Below are positions 1-6,777 of a DNA stretch of 9,443 nt, in pieces; the first letter of the stretch is position 1; the number at the start of each line of letters is the position of its first letter. Location of the stretch: the NCBI GenBank assembly GCA_001751155.1, contig MAXR01000039.1:1-9443 (forward strand). The letters run 5' to 3'. The translations under genes and the position numbers were made by a program. The stretch comes from Desulfuromonadales bacterium C00003068. Lineage in GTDB: Bacteria > Desulfobacterota > Desulfuromonadia > Desulfuromonadales > Desulfuromonadaceae. Below the pieces are notes generated by a model, which was not told where the DNA came from, did not search any database, and worked only from the letters and a program-made list of their open reading frames with translations.

Positions 1-369
1 TTCGCCAGCCAATGCCATTTGCTGCTCTCTTTGTAAGGCTGCAACCATCAACAACGATGACTCTGCCATACGCTGATCAACATCAATGCGTTGCAGATAA
101 AAAAGAGCATCGCTGTTGCGTTGTTGTTCTAAAAGAATGCGAGCGATAAGTGTGTACGCCTCGGCTAAGTTCGGACTATCAGGAGTTTCAATGATATAGC
201 GGCGCAACGTTGACAACGCGGCTTCAGTCTCTCCCGCTGCATAATATGTTTTAGCTGGCCGCAAAGAATACCTAGCTTGTGGCGTTGACATAAGCTCCAC
301 AGCTATACTTACTTCAGGCACACTAACAGCGCACAATACCAACAGAATAAACGGGACAAACCTAGACAT
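1..369 (-). CDS. Exported TPR-like repeat protein, 3' end outside the window
   Basis: An open frame starts with ATG at 369 and stays open to the window edge, giving 123 visible residues; the C-terminus is missing. Residues 1-23 look like a Sec signal peptide: an Arg near the start, a hydrophobic core (FVPFILLVLCAVSV), and a possible signal peptidase I site after VSIA. Cys13 is not in a proper lipobox because Leu precedes it, so a lipoprotein is unlikely. Residues about 38-123 are amphipathic helical pairs with TPR-like spacing (YAAGETEAALSTL, then AEAYTLIARILLEQQRNSDAL), suggesting a periplasmic protein-protein interaction scaffold. AAAGAG (375-380), five bases before the ATG, is a modest ribosome site. 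The gene follows the dnaJ terminator, so it probably has its own transcription. The family is not identifiable from this fragment; TPR domains in front of a periplasmic-binding-protein fold (LpoA-like) are one possibility I cannot test. Confidence 0.75.
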   Translation of the reverse strand, partial: MSRFVPFILLVLCAVSVPEVSIAVELMSTPQARYSLRPAKTYYAAGETEAALSTLRRYIIETPDSPNLAEAYTLIARILLEQQRNSDALFYLQRIDVDQRMAESSLLMVAALQREQQMALAGE

Positions 370-399
370 AAGGACTCTTTCATCAACAGCAAGCATGGT

Positions 400-450
400 A
401 TAAGACGAAACGAAAACAGCTACATATCCATTAAGGACATATAGCTGTTC
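400..450 (-). terminator. Rho-independent terminator of the hrcA-grpE-dnaK-dnaJ operon
   Basis: Arms at 415-429 and 435-449 flank a 5-base loop. As DNA the arms match at 13 of 15 positions. In minus-strand RNA both mismatches become G-U pairs, and the 414/450 pair adds a third, giving a stem of about 16 pairs. The RNA then runs into UUUUCGUUUCGU. In plus-strand RNA the same positions are A-C clashes and no U tract follows, so the element is directional. It sits about 55 bases after the dnaJ stop codon, where the operon should end. Confidence 0.75.
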
Positions 451-506
451 ACTTTAACACATGAATTGATCAATTAATGAGTCAATTAAAAATTGACGCC
501 ATGAAA

Positions 507-1631
507 CTAATCAAACATCTCTTTAACTTTTTCGAAAAAACCCTTGCTGATGGGGCTGACGGACTCGCCACCCTCTTTAGCAAACTCCTCCAACAACTCT
601 TTTTGCCGCGCCGTTAATCGTGTTGGTGTTTCAACGCGCATCACCACAAGTTGATCGCCACGGCGATGCCCTTGCAGGTCTGGAATCCCTTTGCCGGTAA
701 GCTTCATCACCTTGCCAGATTGAGTTCCCGCAGGAACTTTCATCTTCACACGGCCTTCAAGGGTTGGCACTTCAATTTCACAACCAAGAGTTGCCTGAGT
801 AAATGAGATCGGTGTATCACAGATCACATTGCGTCCTTCACGGCTGAAGATCGGATGATCGTCAACGGTAATCACCACGTACAGATCACCAGCAGGGCCA
901 CCATGGACACCACTTTCACCTTCGCCGGTTAACTTTAAGCGGATCCCCGTTTCAACACCTGCGGGAACCTTTAAGGCGAGATTACGCTTCTCTTTCACTC
1001 GCCCAGTGCCACGGCAATCAGGACATGGATCATTGATTTGGCTACCACTACCACCACAATCGGGGCATGGTCGTGTCATCTGGAAGAAGCCTTGTTGATA
1101 GCGAACCTGCCCCGCGCCTCGACAGGTTGAACAGGTTTCGGGGCTGGTTCCCTTTTTTGCACCACTGCCGCCACAGGTTTCACAGCTATGATGACGTGGG
1201 AGCTTTACCGTTGTTTCGGTACCGAATGCTGCTTCTTCAAAAGAGATGGTCAAGTTGTAACGCAGATCATCACCGCGTTGACCTCGACTACGGCGTGAAC
1301 CACCGCCGCCACCGCCATTAAAGATATCGCCGAAAATATCGCCAAAGATATCTTCGAAAGGACTACCGCCAAAACCACCTGAAGAGTATCCACCGCCAGC
1401 ACTACCATCAACGCCAGCATGGCCGTATTGATCGTAGGCTGCCCGCTTTTGACCATCGGAGAGAACAGCATAGGCCTCAGATAGCACCTTGAACTGCTCT
1501 TCAGCTTTTTTATCACCAGGGTTTTTGTCTGGATGATGCTTAACGGCTAATTGACGGTAGGCTTTTTTAATCTCAGCGTCACTGGCGTTGCGGTTAACAC
1601 CAAGCACTTCATAATAATCACGTTTTGACAA
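507..1631 (-). CDS. dnaJ: Co-chaperone DnaJ (Hsp40, type I)
   Basis: DnaJ delivers unfolded clients to DnaK and stimulates its ATPase in the cytoplasm. The 374 residues match the usual type I length. The J domain covers about 1-70, with the essential HPD at 33-35. A Gly/Phe-rich linker follows (about 71-120) and contains the repeated DIF motif ([12 protein letters not shown], 93-104). The zinc-binding domain has four complete CxxCxGxG motifs starting at Cys150, Cys167, Cys189 and Cys203. The C-terminal substrate-binding domains run from about 215 to 355. The start codon is TTG (1629-1631); no in-frame ATG lies nearby, the [11 protein letters not shown] beginning is canonical, and AGAGGA (1640-1645) sits 8 bases upstream. 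It is the last gene of the operon, 95 bases after dnaK, with a perfect hairpin in the gap and a terminator after it. Confidence 0.98.
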   Translation of the reverse strand: MSKRDYYEVLGVNRNASDAEIKKAYRQLAVKHHPDKNPGDKKAEEQFKVLSEAYAVLSDGQKRAAYDQYGHAGVDGSAGGGYSSGGFGGSPFEDIFGDIFGDIFNGGGGGGSRRSRGQRGDDLRYNLTISFEEAAFGTETTVKLPRHHSCETCGGSGAKKGTSPETCSTCRGAGQVRYQQGFFQMTRPCPDCGGSGSQINDPCPDCRGTGRVKEKRNLALKVPAGVETGIRLKLTGEGESGVHGGPAGDLYVVITVDDHPIFSREGRNVICDTPISFTQATLGCEIEVPTLEGRVKMKVPAGTQSGKVMKLTGKGIPDLQGHRRGDQLVVMRVETPTRLTARQKELLEEFAKEGGESVSPISKGFFEKVKEMFD

Positions 1632-1639
1632 AATTAAGT

Positions 1640-1645
1640 TCCTCT
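1640..1645 (-). promoter_or_regulatory. Ribosome binding site fixing the TTG start of dnaJ
   Basis: AGAGGA on the minus strand lies 8 bases before TTG 1631-1629. Its good match and spacing support initiation at the non-ATG codon. Confidence 0.75.
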
Positions 1646-1676
1646 GTGGCGGATCGGGCCTTGCTGTAGGTCAACA

Positions 1677-1707
1677 ACGAACGGAGCCAACAACAGGCTC
1701 CGTTCGT
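1677..1707 (-). repeat. Perfect 12-bp inverted repeat (mRNA hairpin) between dnaK and dnaJ
   Basis: ACGAACGGAGCC (1677-1688) is followed by a 7-base loop and its exact reverse complement (1696-1707). In minus-strand RNA this forms a stable GC-containing hairpin. The next bases are UGUUGACC, not a U tract, so it is a poor intrinsic terminator. I infer an RNA-processing or 3'-end-stabilising element, or a partial terminator, that would favour dnaK over dnaJ; only the hairpin itself is seen in the sequence. Confidence 0.85.
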
Positions 1708-1726
1708 CAAACCACTCTATTTAAAA

Positions 1727-3640
1727 TTACTTTTTTTCGTCGTCAACTTCTTCAAACTCTGCGTCAACAACATCATCGTCTTCAGCAGCAGGCTCTTCGG
1801 TTGCGCCCTCTTCACCAGCAGCACCCGCTTCAGCTTGAGCTTCAGCATACATCGCCTCAGCTAATTTGTGTGACGCTTGTGAAAGTACTTCAACTGCAGC
1901 GTTAATCGCTTCAACATCATCACCTTCCATCACTTTTTTCAACTCTACTAGAGCTGACTCAATTGCAGTCTTGGTCTCATCATCAACCTTGTCTGCATTA
2001 TCTTTAAGTGTTTTCTCAGTGCTGTAAACCAAGCTATCTGCTTGATTCTTCGCTTCGATCAACGCACGCTTTTTCTTATCATCATCGGCATGCAGTTCCG
2101 CATCCTTAACCATCTTCTCGATCTCATCATCGCTTAGACCTGAAGAAGATGTGATTTTGATTGTTTGCTCTTTGCCTGTGCCCATATCCTTGGCGGATAC
2201 GCTAATAATACCGTTCGCATCAAGGTCAAAGGTTACTTCAACTTGAGGCACACCGCGTGGTGCCGGTGGAATATCGGTTAATTCAAAACGACCGATGGTC
2301 TTATTATCAACAGCCATCTCGCGCTCACCTTGAAGTGCGTGTACCGATACTGCAGGCTGATTGTCCGCAGCAGTAGAGAAGATTTGACTCTTCTTGCAAG
2401 GGATGGTGGTGTTTTTATCGATCAATTTGGTCAGTACGCCACCAAGAGTTTCGATACCGAGAGACAGAGGGGTTACATCGAGAAGGAGAACGTCTTTAAC
2501 GTCACCCTTAAGTACGCCACCTTGAATCGCCGCGCCAATTGAAACAACTTCGTCAGGGTTAACACCTTTATTAGGTGCCTTGCCAAAGATCGCTTCAACC
2601 TTTGCGTGTACTGCTGGCATACGAATCATACCACCGACCAAAATGACTTCATCGATATCGGAAGCAGTAAGGCCTGCATCCTTAAGAGCAGTACGGCAGG
2701 GTGCTTCGAGACGCGCAAGAAGATCGCCACAAATGCTCTCAAGCTTGGCACGGCTCAGTTTAAGATTCATGTGCTTAGGACCACTTTGATCAGCAGTGAT
2801 AAATGGCAAGTTGATGTCTGTTTCCATCGACGAAGACAGCTCGCACTTTGCTTTTTCAGCCGCTTCTTTCAAGCGCTGAAGAGCCATTTTGTCGCCACGA
2901 AGATCGATCCCTTGCTCTTTATTGAACTCATCGGCAATGTAATCAATAATGCGTTGGTCAAAGTCTTCACCACCGAGGAACGTATCACCATTGGTTGACT
3001 TAACTTCAAAAACACCATCGCCAAGCTCAAGGATTGATACGTCAAAGGTACCGCCGCCGAGGTCAAATACTGCAATGGTCTCATCGCCGTCTTTGTCCAT
3101 GCCGTAAGCCAGTGCCGCTGCCGTAGGCTCGTTGATGATCCGCAACACTTCAAGACCTGCGATCTTACCTGCATCTTTAGTTGCTTGACGTTGTGAATCG
3201 TTAAAATATGCAGGAACAGTGATAACCGCTTCAGTGACCTCTTCACCAAGGTAGTCAATCGCTGCTTGTTTCATCTTTTGCAGCACCATCGCTGAGATCT
3301 CAGGCGCACTGTATTGCGTGCCACGCGCTTCAACCCAAGCATCACCGTTATCGGCCTTCATAATATTAAATGGGCTAATTGCAATATCTTTTTGTACCGC
3401 ATCTGAATCGAACTTACGGCCGATTAAACGCTTGATGGCAAACAGTGTGTTTTCTGGGTTGGTAACCGCTTGACGCTTGGCCTGTGTGCCAACTAATCGC
3501 TCACCGTTTTCAGCAAAAGCGATCATTGAAGGGGTGGTGCGTGAACCTTCAGCATTGGCGATAACTGTTGGCTCGCCGCCTTCCATGACCGATACACATG
3601 AATTTGTTGTTCCTAAATCAATACCTATGACTTTACCCAT
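1727..3640 (-). CDS. dnaK: Molecular chaperone DnaK (Hsp70)
   Basis: DnaK is the ATP-driven cytoplasmic chaperone that binds exposed hydrophobic segments, working with DnaJ and the exchange factor GrpE. The 637 residues are full length. The ATPase domain has IDLGTTNS (7-14), catalytic Lys70, [15 protein letters not shown] (190-204) and the third Hsp70 signature around 332-346. The interdomain linker [14 protein letters not shown] lies at 384-397. The substrate-binding beta domain follows (about 398-505, including [18 protein letters not shown]), then the helical lid. The acidic tail (about 610-637, ending [12 protein letters not shown]) is typical of bacterial DnaK. One oddity: residue 339 is Ile (ATT) where the third signature has Ser or Thr (GG-x-[ST]). 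The ATG start has AAGGAG (3649-3654) 8 bases upstream, the best ribosome site in the operon, consistent with high DnaK output. Confidence 0.99.
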   Translation of the reverse strand: MGKVIGIDLGTTNSCVSVMEGGEPTVIANAEGSRTTPSMIAFAENGERLVGTQAKRQAVTNPENTLFAIKRLIGRKFDSDAVQKDIAISPFNIMKADNGDAWVEARGTQYSAPEISAMVLQKMKQAAIDYLGEEVTEAVITVPAYFNDSQRQATKDAGKIAGLEVLRIINEPTAAALAYGMDKDGDETIAVFDLGGGTFDVSILELGDGVFEVKSTNGDTFLGGEDFDQRIIDYIADEFNKEQGIDLRGDKMALQRLKEAAEKAKCELSSSMETDINLPFITADQSGPKHMNLKLSRAKLESICGDLLARLEAPCRTALKDAGLTASDIDEVILVGGMIRMPAVHAKVEAIFGKAPNKGVNPDEVVSIGAAIQGGVLKGDVKDVLLLDVTPLSLGIETLGGVLTKLIDKNTTIPCKKSQIFSTAADNQPAVSVHALQGEREMAVDNKTIGRFELTDIPPAPRGVPQVEVTFDLDANGIISVSAKDMGTGKEQTIKITSSSGLSDDEIEKMVKDAELHADDDKKKRALIEAKNQADSLVYSTEKTLKDNADKVDDETKTAIESALVELKKVMEGDDVEAINAAVEVLSQASHKLAEAMYAEAQAEAGAAGEEGATEEPAAEDDDVVDAEFEEVDDEKK

Positions 3641-3691
3641 GACAATTTCTCCTTATCAGGTTGGTTAATTGTAGTACGTTACGTTTCTATT

Positions 3692-4288
3692 TTATTCAGT
3701 TACCGCAGGGGCTTTTGACACCATTACCAGTGCTGGGCGCAACAAGCGTCCGTTTAACATATAGCCACCTTGCATCACTTCTACAACGGTATTGGCGTCG
3801 CAATCATCGCGCTCTATTTGGCCCATCGCTTCATGACATGCAGGGTCGAAAGGAGACCCTTTAGCATCGACAATCGAGACATTAAATTTGCTCAAAACAC
3901 TCTGGAATTGACTTAGAGTCATCTCGACCCCTTCAACCAGGGTGGATGCGTCACCTTCAGTCTCCTTAGCGTGACTCACTGCGCGCTCTAAATTATCGAT
4001 AACGGGTAGTATTTCACGCAGAATTGACTCATTAGCAAACTTAGCCAGCTCCTCTTTTTCTCGTTGCATCCGGCGACGAAAGTTCTCGTTTTCAGCACGG
4101 TTGCGCAGATAAAGATCCTTCTGCTTCTCCACCTCTTCGCGACATGCTACTAATTCAACCTGCAATGCCTCTTCAGCTGAAAGCTGTTCAACTTGGTTTT
4201 CATCAACAACAGCATCACCTTCTACGGGTGCCTGTGTTTCCACTTCTTCATTCACTTCAGGTTTTTTTGTTTCTGTCACGATCACCAT
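3692..4288 (-). CDS. grpE: Nucleotide exchange factor GrpE
   Basis: GrpE is a dimeric cytoplasmic cofactor that releases ADP from DnaK and acts as a thermosensor. The 198 residues show the family layout: an acidic disordered N-terminus (about 1-38), a long coiled-coil dimerisation helix (about 39-95, including RAENENFRRRMQREKEEL), a short helical bundle with LPVIDNLERAV (94-104), and the C-terminal beta domain that contacts DnaK (FDPACHEAMGQIERDD, then GYMLNGRLLRPALVMVSK). The start is uncertain. GAGGAG (4290-4295) is only one base from the ATG at 4288, but 4 bases from an in-frame GTG (4285-4283) and 10 from another (4279-4277). The second GTG would give an N-terminus of fMet-TETKKPEVNEE. 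The alternatives change only the disordered tail. It lies 40 bases after hrcA and 51 before dnaK. Confidence 0.97.
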   Translation of the reverse strand: MVIVTETKKPEVNEEVETQAPVEGDAVVDENQVEQLSAEEALQVELVACREEVEKQKDLYLRNRAENENFRRRMQREKEELAKFANESILREILPVIDNLERAVSHAKETEGDASTLVEGVEMTLSQFQSVLSKFNVSIVDAKGSPFDPACHEAMGQIERDDCDANTVVEVMQGGYMLNGRLLRPALVMVSKAPAVTE

Positions 4289-4328
4289 TCTCCTCGTTTG
4301 CCCTTTTCAGGCATATCTTTAATTTCGC

Positions 4329-5366
4329 TTATTCAGATTCAAGTTCCAGCGCACGACTAACAAGTTGTGCAGTATAATCGACCACAGCAACCACCTGTGA
4401 GTACTCCATCCGACTTGGGCCAATCACTCCAAGACTGCCTAAACTCTGCGTACCATTGGTATAGTTAGCAGTGATCAAACTACAGCCTTCAAACTCCTGA
4501 TATTCGGATTGGCTGCCGATATAAATCTGTACCCCTTGTGCTTGCTGACTCTTATCTAACAGATGGATCAAGTTACTCTTTTGCTCAAAGGCATTAAACA
4601 ACCGCTTCATGCTATCGCGATCGGAAAACTCCGGCTGATTTAAAATGTTTGCCGCGCCCTCAATGATCACATCATCTTCAATGTCGCCGCGAAAAACCTC
4701 TTGCGAAAAATTCAACGCACCACTGACCATTTTATTATACAAGTTTTTCTCTTGCTTCATCTGGTCAACGATTTTTGCGCGAACCTCCTGTATGGTCAAG
4801 CCACTTAGTTCTTCATTGAGATAATTAGTAATATGTTGAAGCTCTTGAGTTGTGGGCATCGCACCATCTAGCTCAATAATTTTATTTTGTACCACGCCCG
4901 ATTTCGATACAAAAATCACTAACAGGCGACCTTGGCTGAGCGGCACAAACTCAATATGGCGGAACACCGTCGACACAAATCGTGGGGCAAGAACAATCCC
5001 GGTATGGTTCGACATATCGGATAAAATACGTCCAGCCTGTTGCAACATCTCTTGTGTTCGTAAATTTCCAGTACGGCACTGCGCTTCAATTTTACTGCGT
5101 TCATCTTGACTTAGATTGCGCACCTGTAACAGCGTGTCGACGTAAAAACGATAGCCTTTATCCGTTGGAATACGCCCAGCAGAGGTATGGGGTGAAACGA
5201 GATAACCCATCTCTTCAAGATCCGCCATGACATTTCGTACTGTCGCTGGCGACAACTGTAGCTTTTGTCGTTTAGCGATGGTGCGAGAGCCCATCGGCTC
5301 ACCCGATGCAATGTGCCCTTCGACAATTGCATCGAGAATACTCAAACTGCGCTCATTGAGTTCCAT
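4329..5366 (-). CDS. hrcA: Heat-inducible transcription repressor HrcA
   Basis: HrcA binds CIRCE operators and represses class I heat-shock operons; GroEL classically keeps it active. From the ATG at 5366 the protein has 345 residues, the normal length. The N-terminal winged helix-turn-helix (about 1-75) includes the hallmark stretches SPATVRNVMADLEEMGYL and SAGRIPTDKGYRFYVD. A GAF-like regulatory domain and dimerisation insert follow. The frame remains open upstream to a TTG at 5465, but that codon lies inside the CIRCE operator and the added 33 residues (Cys/Arg-rich) are unlike HrcA, whereas MELNERSLSILDAIV is a typical family start. The ribosome site is weak: GGGA at 5377-5380, 10 bases upstream. 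It is the first gene of the operon, so it is autoregulated through CIRCE at 5455-5481. HemW ends about 180 bases upstream. Confidence 0.97.
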   Translation of the reverse strand: MELNERSLSILDAIVEGHIASGEPMGSRTIAKRQKLQLSPATVRNVMADLEEMGYLVSPHTSAGRIPTDKGYRFYVDTLLQVRNLSQDERSKIEAQCRTGNLRTQEMLQQAGRILSDMSNHTGIVLAPRFVSTVFRHIEFVPLSQGRLLVIFVSKSGVVQNKIIELDGAMPTTQELQHITNYLNEELSGLTIQEVRAKIVDQMKQEKNLYNKMVSGALNFSQEVFRGDIEDDVIIEGAANILNQPEFSDRDSMKRLFNAFEQKSNLIHLLDKSQQAQGVQIYIGSQSEYQEFEGCSLITANYTNGTQSLGSLGVIGPSRMEYSQVVAVVDYTAQLVSRALELESE

Positions 5367-5417
5367 ATTCTCGCGATCCCAGCATAAAGCCACACAGCCA
5401 CTTCGCCGTCTGGTTGC

Positions 5418-5443
5418 AAAAAAACAAGCCCGACTAGCCGGCC
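5418..5443 (-). other. Weak hairpin plus U7 tract in the hrcA leader (possible attenuator)
   Basis: Minus-strand RNA over 5428-5442 can pair GCCGG with UCGGGC (one bulged G) around a CUAG loop, followed by UUGUUUUUUUGC (T run at 5418-5424). The layout resembles a weak intrinsic terminator about 45 bases before the hrcA ATG, inside the predicted leader. The short, bulged stem makes function doubtful. Confidence 0.3.
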
Positions 5444-5454
5444 AACAGACAAAC

Positions 5455-5481
5455 TTAGCACTCAAGCGATGCGAGTGCTAA
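5455..5481. promoter_or_regulatory. CIRCE operator (HrcA binding site)
   Basis: TTAGCACTC, a 9-base spacer and GAGTGCTAA match the CIRCE consensus perfectly over both half-sites. It begins 9 bases downstream of the predicted -10 box, where the transcript should start, so bound HrcA would block initiation, and the dyad would also lie at the 5' end of the mRNA. It controls hrcA-grpE-dnaK-dnaJ. Confidence 0.98.
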
Positions 5482-5489
5482 CAGTTGAG

Positions 5490-5518
5490 AAGGTAACAAC
5501 GCCCCTACCCTTTGTCAA
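5490..5518 (-). promoter_or_regulatory. Sigma70-like promoter of the hrcA operon
   Basis: On the minus strand a perfect -35 TTGACA (5513-5518), a 17-base spacer and a -10-like TACCTT (5490-5495, 3 of 6 matches) precede CIRCE. An AT-rich stretch with a T7 run (5532-5538) lies just upstream and could act as an UP element. The promoter lies in the 64 bases between the hemW stop and CIRCE. A transcription start near 5483 would give a leader of about 117 bases. Confidence 0.7.
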
Positions 5519-5546
5519 GGGCTGCGAGCGTAAAAAAATCATCAAT

Positions 5547-6695
5547 TTACAGAAAGTTTTCGATCAGATAATTGTAGAGTAACCACCCCTCTAGCGAGAG
5601 AGTCCACCGACCATTATTAAGGGTAAGATACGGGGCGCATTGGTCAATTGCCGCGGCGTAGACTGTCGCAAAAGAATGATTATAGCGACGCTGAAAATCG
5701 GCTTCGTCAACCCCTTCGCGACAGCGCAACAACAAATAAACCGTTTCAAACATCGCTTGCTGCGGATCAAATCCTTCAATTTTAGTGCGCGGCGAAACAC
5801 CTTCATGGATCGAGTGAAGATAACCTTCAATCGAATTTTCGCATGCCCAACGCTCCCCCAAATCTCGACCAATAAAACTATGTGCACCAGCGCCAACACC
5901 TAAATAAGGTTGGCGCTGCCAATAACCAACATTGTGACGGCACTCGTGGCCAGGCTGAGCATAGTTCGAAATCTCATAATGGCGATAACCCAAACGGGTC
6001 AAACGATCATTTAACAGCAAAAAACTGTCGCGATACTGTTCATCATCGGGCATCTGCCATAGATTTTTTTGCTGTTGGTGGGCAAAGGGGGTTTCATCTT
6101 CAATGGTTAAACCATAAATGGACAGATGCTCGGGGGCCAACTGCTCGACATACTGGCACTGTTGCTGGAGTTGTTCCACTGTTTGATTGGGCAATGAAAA
6201 CATCAGATCAATGCTTAAACGATCAAAACCAACGCTCCGCGCTGTTTCAACCGCCTGTAACGCCTGAGTTGAATCATGCTGGCGGCCCAGCCATTTTAGT
6301 TGGGCGTCATCAAAGGATTGAACTCCCAAAGACAACCGATTAACCCCCGCACTGCGATAGCCCATCAGGCTTGCAGAACTGACGGTGCCGGGGTTTGCTT
6401 CAAGGGTGATCTCAACATCGGCAGCAAAACCATAGACACTTGCAGCGACATCCAACAGCCGCGCTACCTGAGATGCACTCAACAACGACGGCGTTCCGCC
6501 ACCAAAAAACACGCTGGTAAACGGTGCTGAGAATCCTTCATCATCACCACCACAAACGGCGCGAGAGGTCTTTAAATCTGTACATAACGCATCAACATAA
6601 CGATCAATGTCGCCCGTTTTTGGCTCACACGAATAAAAATCGCAATACGGACACTTGCTTAAGCAAAACGGAATATGTAAATACAGACTGGCCAT
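5547..6695 (-). CDS. hemW: Radical SAM heme chaperone HemW (HemN-like)
   Basis: HemW binds heme and is implicated in delivering it to respiratory proteins; it is often misannotated as oxygen-independent coproporphyrinogen III oxidase. The 382 residues match the family length. The radical SAM cluster motif is Cys11-x3-Cys15-x2-Cys18 followed by DF; true HemN has a fourth Cys in place of that Phe, which favours HemW. SAM-binding GGGTPS lies at 65-70, LEANPGTV at 98-105 and LSLGVQSFDD at 121-130. The HNVGYWQ stretch (254-260) and YLGVGAGAHSF (264-274) are typical of HemW, and the HemN C-terminal domain follows. AGGGGG (6701-6706) is 5 bases before the ATG. The nhaD terminator lies immediately upstream. 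I see no terminator before the hrcA promoter, so some read-through into hrcA is possible. Confidence 0.95.
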   Translation of the reverse strand: MASLYLHIPFCLSKCPYCDFYSCEPKTGDIDRYVDALCTDLKTSRAVCGGDDEGFSAPFTSVFFGGGTPSLLSASQVARLLDVAASVYGFAADVEITLEANPGTVSSASLMGYRSAGVNRLSLGVQSFDDAQLKWLGRQHDSTQALQAVETARSVGFDRLSIDLMFSLPNQTVEQLQQQCQYVEQLAPEHLSIYGLTIEDETPFAHQQQKNLWQMPDDEQYRDSFLLLNDRLTRLGYRHYEISNYAQPGHECRHNVGYWQRQPYLGVGAGAHSFIGRDLGERWACENSIEGYLHSIHEGVSPRTKIEGFDPQQAMFETVYLLLRCREGVDEADFQRRYNHSFATVYAAAIDQCAPYLTLNNGRWTLSLEGWLLYNYLIENFL

Positions 6696-6710
6696 CTCGC
6701 CCCCCTAGAC

Positions 6711-6750
6711 ACAAACAAAACAGCGCCGAACCCTAAAGGATTCGGCGCTG
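6711..6750 (-). terminator. Rho-independent terminator downstream of nhaD
   Basis: CAGCGCCGAA (6721-6730) pairs perfectly with TTCGGCGCTG (6741-6750), with further C-G pairing possible in the 10-base loop. Minus-strand RNA then continues UUUUGUUUGU (6720-6711). The plus-strand side has no U tract, so it serves nhaD. It ends only about 15 bases before the hemW start codon and 5 bases before its ribosome site. Confidence 0.9.
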
Positions 6751-6777
6751 CAATCTAACACTTATACTCGATGATGC

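Noticed and set aside
331..333. Cys13 of the TPR-like protein as a lipoprotein site
   Set aside because: The preceding residue is Leu, which does not fit the lipobox requirement for Gly, Ala or Ser at that position.
462..497. AT-rich palindromes (ATTGATCAAT, and GTCAAT/ATTGAC with a 5-base loop) just after dnaJ
   Set aside because: The arms are short and AT-rich without a U tail; the better terminator is at 400-450.
1318..1356. Tandem 12-base repeat within dnaJ
   Set aside because: It encodes repeated GDIF units of the normal DnaJ Gly/Phe region DIF motif, also seen in E. coli DnaJ; not a mobile or regulatory repeat.
2606..2998. Open frame of 130 codons on the plus strand opposite dnaK
   Set aside because: It is antisense to a highly conserved part of dnaK, with no ribosome site or recognisable domain.
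5367..5465. Upstream extension of hrcA by 33 residues
   Set aside because: The first codon is a TTG within the CIRCE operator, there is no ribosome site for it, and the Cys/Arg-rich extension is unlike HrcA proteins.
5882..6343. Open frame of 153 codons on the plus strand opposite hemW
   Set aside because: It lies entirely antisense to a clear HemW gene and has low-complexity His/Gln/Asn-rich composition and no recognisable family, as expected of a shadow frame.
6693..6695. Annotation of 5547-6695 as coproporphyrinogen III oxidase HemN
   Set aside because: The motif is CxxxCxxCDF, lacking the fourth Cys of HemN, and the length and HNxxYW motif fit HemW.
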